Source: Gammaproteobacteria bacterium
GTDB lineage: Bacteria > Pseudomonadota > Gammaproteobacteria > Comchoanobacterales > Comchoanobacteraceae
Reading direction: 5' to 3'
DNA: 7,180 nt
Assembly (NCBI GenBank): GCA_029243665.1
Contig: JAQWRO010000123.1
Span: 1-7,180 of the forward strand
A program made the translations under genes and the position numbers. The notes beneath the pieces are model-generated. The model did no database searches and was not told the DNA's origin. It saw nothing but the letters and a program-made list of their open reading frames with translations. Positions 5,382 to 7,180 of the stretch are shown piece by piece; position 1 is the first letter of the stretch, and each line of letters begins with the position of its first letter.

Positions 5382-7180
5382 ATGTTAACTCACTGGCAAA
5401 AAATTAAACAACTTCTACTTGAAAAAGACCGTAAGCGTTTGGCTTGGTTGTTGCTGCCAATGTCCATTACAGCACTTGTCAATGTGTTTGGCATTGCTTT
5501 AATTATGCCGTTTCTATCGGTTGTATCTGACCCTGGTATCATTCAAGCCAATGCAAATCTTTTGTGGCTGTATAATGCTTTAAATTTTCAAGATGTACAT
5601 CAGTTTACTATTGCTTTAGGGGGCTTGGCGCTGACTATGCTTATACTAACCAATGCATTTGCTGCATTCACAACTTGGCTTTCGTCTCAAGTGGTTGCTG
5701 ATGTTCGTGCGCGTATATCTCAAAGCCTATATGAGAAATACCTGGACAAACCTTATGAGTTTCATCTGAACCATAATTCAGCAACCTTGGTAAACAACTT
5801 ATTTCAGTTAACCACTCAGTTTACCAATGGTTTTATTTTGCAAGGGATGATACTTGTTACGAATGTGATTACAATTTTTGCAATAACCTGTTTGGTTGTT
5901 GTCATTGATCCAGTGATGGCGATGATGACTGTTTTTTTGATGGGGAGTGTGTTTGGGGCGCTTTTTTATTTTACTAAACGTACACTTGCCACTGGCGGTG
6001 CTATGATGGTTGTTGAGTCTGAAGCAGCACTTAAGTTGGCTCAAGAGTCTTTTGGTGGCATTAAAGATATCAAGTTGAAAGGCAATGAAGCTATCTTTAA
6101 AGCCATGATGTTGCCAAAATTTAAAGCTATGACTCGATTTTCGGCATTGCAACAAATGCTAGCTACCATGCCTAAATTTGGTTTGGAGGTTGTTGCTTTT
6201 GGTGGTGTATTAGGTTTGATTTTAGCCATGCTTATGGCGGGTAGCTCTGTCGCGACAATTTTGCCGATGGTGGCTGTCTATGTCTATGCTGGCTATCGGT
6301 TGATGCCTGCTATGCAGTCGCTATTTCAGTCGCTTGGCAATGTAAAGGTGGCGCAGTCATCCTTGGAAAAAGTCTATGACAGCATGGTTGCACATGAGAC
6401 ATCAGTGAAAGAAGATGTAGTAGAAAACAAAGCACAAATAACTTTTGCGAAAGCGTTTGAACTTGCTAACTTAGATTATGTTTATCCTGGGTTTAAGCGA
6501 GTTGTGCTAAAAAATATTAATTTGAAAATTTCACACAATGAAATCGTAGGCATTATTGGTGAAACTGGTGCTGGTAAAACAACATTAATTGATATTCTTT
6601 TGGGTTTATTAGAGCCAACAAAAGGTAAGGTTTTAGTTGATGATGTTATGTTGAATGATAAATCTAAAGTTGCTGCATGGCAGTCTATGGTTGGTTATGT
6701 GCCACAACATATCTACTTGTCAGACAGTAGCATTGCAGACAACATTGCTTTCGGTGAAGACCTAAGCAAGGTTGATCGACAGTTGGTCATTGAGGCTGCA
6801 AAGGTTGCTGCCATACATGATTTTATTGATGGTCAATTAGAAGATGGGTATGACACGATGGTTGGTGAGCGAGGTGTCAAATTAAGTGGTGGGCAGATTC
6901 AGAGAATTGGTATAGCCAGAGCTTTATACAGAAATCCTAAAGTTCTTATCCTTGATGAGGCAACGAGCTCATTGGACAATCAAACGGCAGCAGAAGTGAT
7001 GCAAGCGATATATAACATGCGCCATAAAATGACGATGATTATTATTGCGCATCGACTATCAACTGTAGCCTGTTGCGATCGTGTGGTATTGCTCAATGAT
7101 GGTGGCATTAAAGATGAAGGCAAGCTGGATGACCTTTTTAAGAGACATGTTGATTTAGGTCATCGTGCAGGACAATCTTC
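5382..7180 (+). CDS. ABC exporter, fused permease and ATPase, PglK/MsbA type (3' end outside window)
   Basis: The frame is open for 599 codons to the right edge and should be nearly complete, since this family is about 570-610 residues. It is an inner-membrane half-transporter that dimerises and flips a lipid-linked substrate, probably an oligosaccharide. Hydrophobic segments lie at about 20-48, 75-100, 150-200 (two helices) and 266-315 (two helices), giving six. The nucleotide-binding domain has Walker A GETGAGKTT at 393-401, Q-loop Gln442 in YVPQ, signature LSGGQ at 501-505, Walker B VLILDE with catalytic Glu526, and switch His557. The phrasing LIDILLGLLEPTKGKV after Walker A is typical of PglK-like flippases, though MsbA-like lipid or peptide exporters are not excluded. 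An in-frame TGA at 5370-5372 limits the start to ATG 5376 or ATG 5382; neither has a Shine-Dalgarno sequence, and a T7 tract lies just upstream. The preceding GmhB-like gene and ops-like leader support a glycan-export role. Confidence 0.9.
   Translation, partial: MLTHWQKIKQLLLEKDRKRLAWLLLPMSITALVNVFGIALIMPFLSVVSDPGIIQANANLLWLYNALNFQDVHQFTIALGGLALTMLILTNAFAAFTTWLSSQVVADVRARISQSLYEKYLDKPYEFHLNHNSATLVNNLFQLTTQFTNGFILQGMILVTNVITIFAITCLVVVIDPVMAMMTVFLMGSVFGALFYFTKRTLATGGAMMVVESEAALKLAQESFGGIKDIKLKGNEAIFKAMMLPKFKAMTRFSALQQMLATMPKFGLEVVAFGGVLGLILAMLMAGSSVATILPMVAVYVYAGYRLMPAMQSLFQSLGNVKVAQSSLEKVYDSMVAHETSVKEDVVENKAQITFAKAFELANLDYVYPGFKRVVLKNINLKISHNEIVGIIGETGAGKTTLIDILLGLLEPTKGKVLVDDVMLNDKSKVAAWQSMVGYVPQHIYLSDSSIADNIAFGEDLSKVDRQLVIEAAKVAAIHDFIDGQLEDGYDTMVGERGVKLSGGQIQRIGIARALYRNPKVLILDEATSSLDNQTAAEVMQAIYNMRHKMTMIIIAHRLSTVACCDRVVLLNDGGIKDEGKLDDLFKRHVDLGHRAGQS

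Noticed and set aside
5808..6155. Minus-strand 115-codon frame rich in His, Lys and Asn
   Set aside because: Antisense to the membrane domain of the ABC exporter, which has complete family motifs; no start signal or recognisable domain.

Overview
The window looks like chromosomal DNA of a low-GC gammaproteobacterium (about 40% G+C by eye). The order of a thiolase beside a peroxisomal-type beta-oxidation multifunctional enzyme recalls Legionella-like lineages. That placement is inference from protein style only, and no rRNA, tRNA or other marker gene is present to confirm it. Five genes are supported, plus one short 3' fragment at the left edge.

Left edge (1-222): the 3' end of a plus-strand gene, readable for 73 codons. 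It carries three exact or near-exact 21-bp tandem repeats that encode a seven-residue repeat, and its end overlaps the end of the convergent thiolase gene. Centre-left (205-3589): a divergent fatty-acid beta-oxidation pair, a thiolase on the minus strand and a hydratase/3-hydroxyacyl-CoA dehydrogenase on the plus strand. They share a 109-bp spacer with two back-to-back promoter candidates placed in a mirror-symmetric arrangement. Together the enzymes cover the last three steps of the beta-oxidation cycle, and all catalytic residues I could place are intact.

Centre (3735-4472): a 245-residue protein I do not recognise, with a soluble helical body and one C-terminal membrane segment, so probably tail-anchored. 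It is followed by an intergenic block with a perfect 9-bp hairpin and a consensus -35 hexamer.

Right (4612-7180): the start of what looks like a surface-glycan locus. It holds a GmhB-type HAD phosphatase (heptose bisphosphate family) and, after a 164-bp spacer, a PglK/MsbA-type ABC exporter that runs off the right edge almost complete. The spacer contains GCGGTAGC followed by CGTTAAATCA, which resembles the ops/JUMPstart antitermination element (RfaH target) found upstream of long glycan operons in enteric bacteria. This is the most interesting non-coding signal in the window. Otherwise the genes are ordinary; I see no mobile element, CRISPR array or RNA gene.
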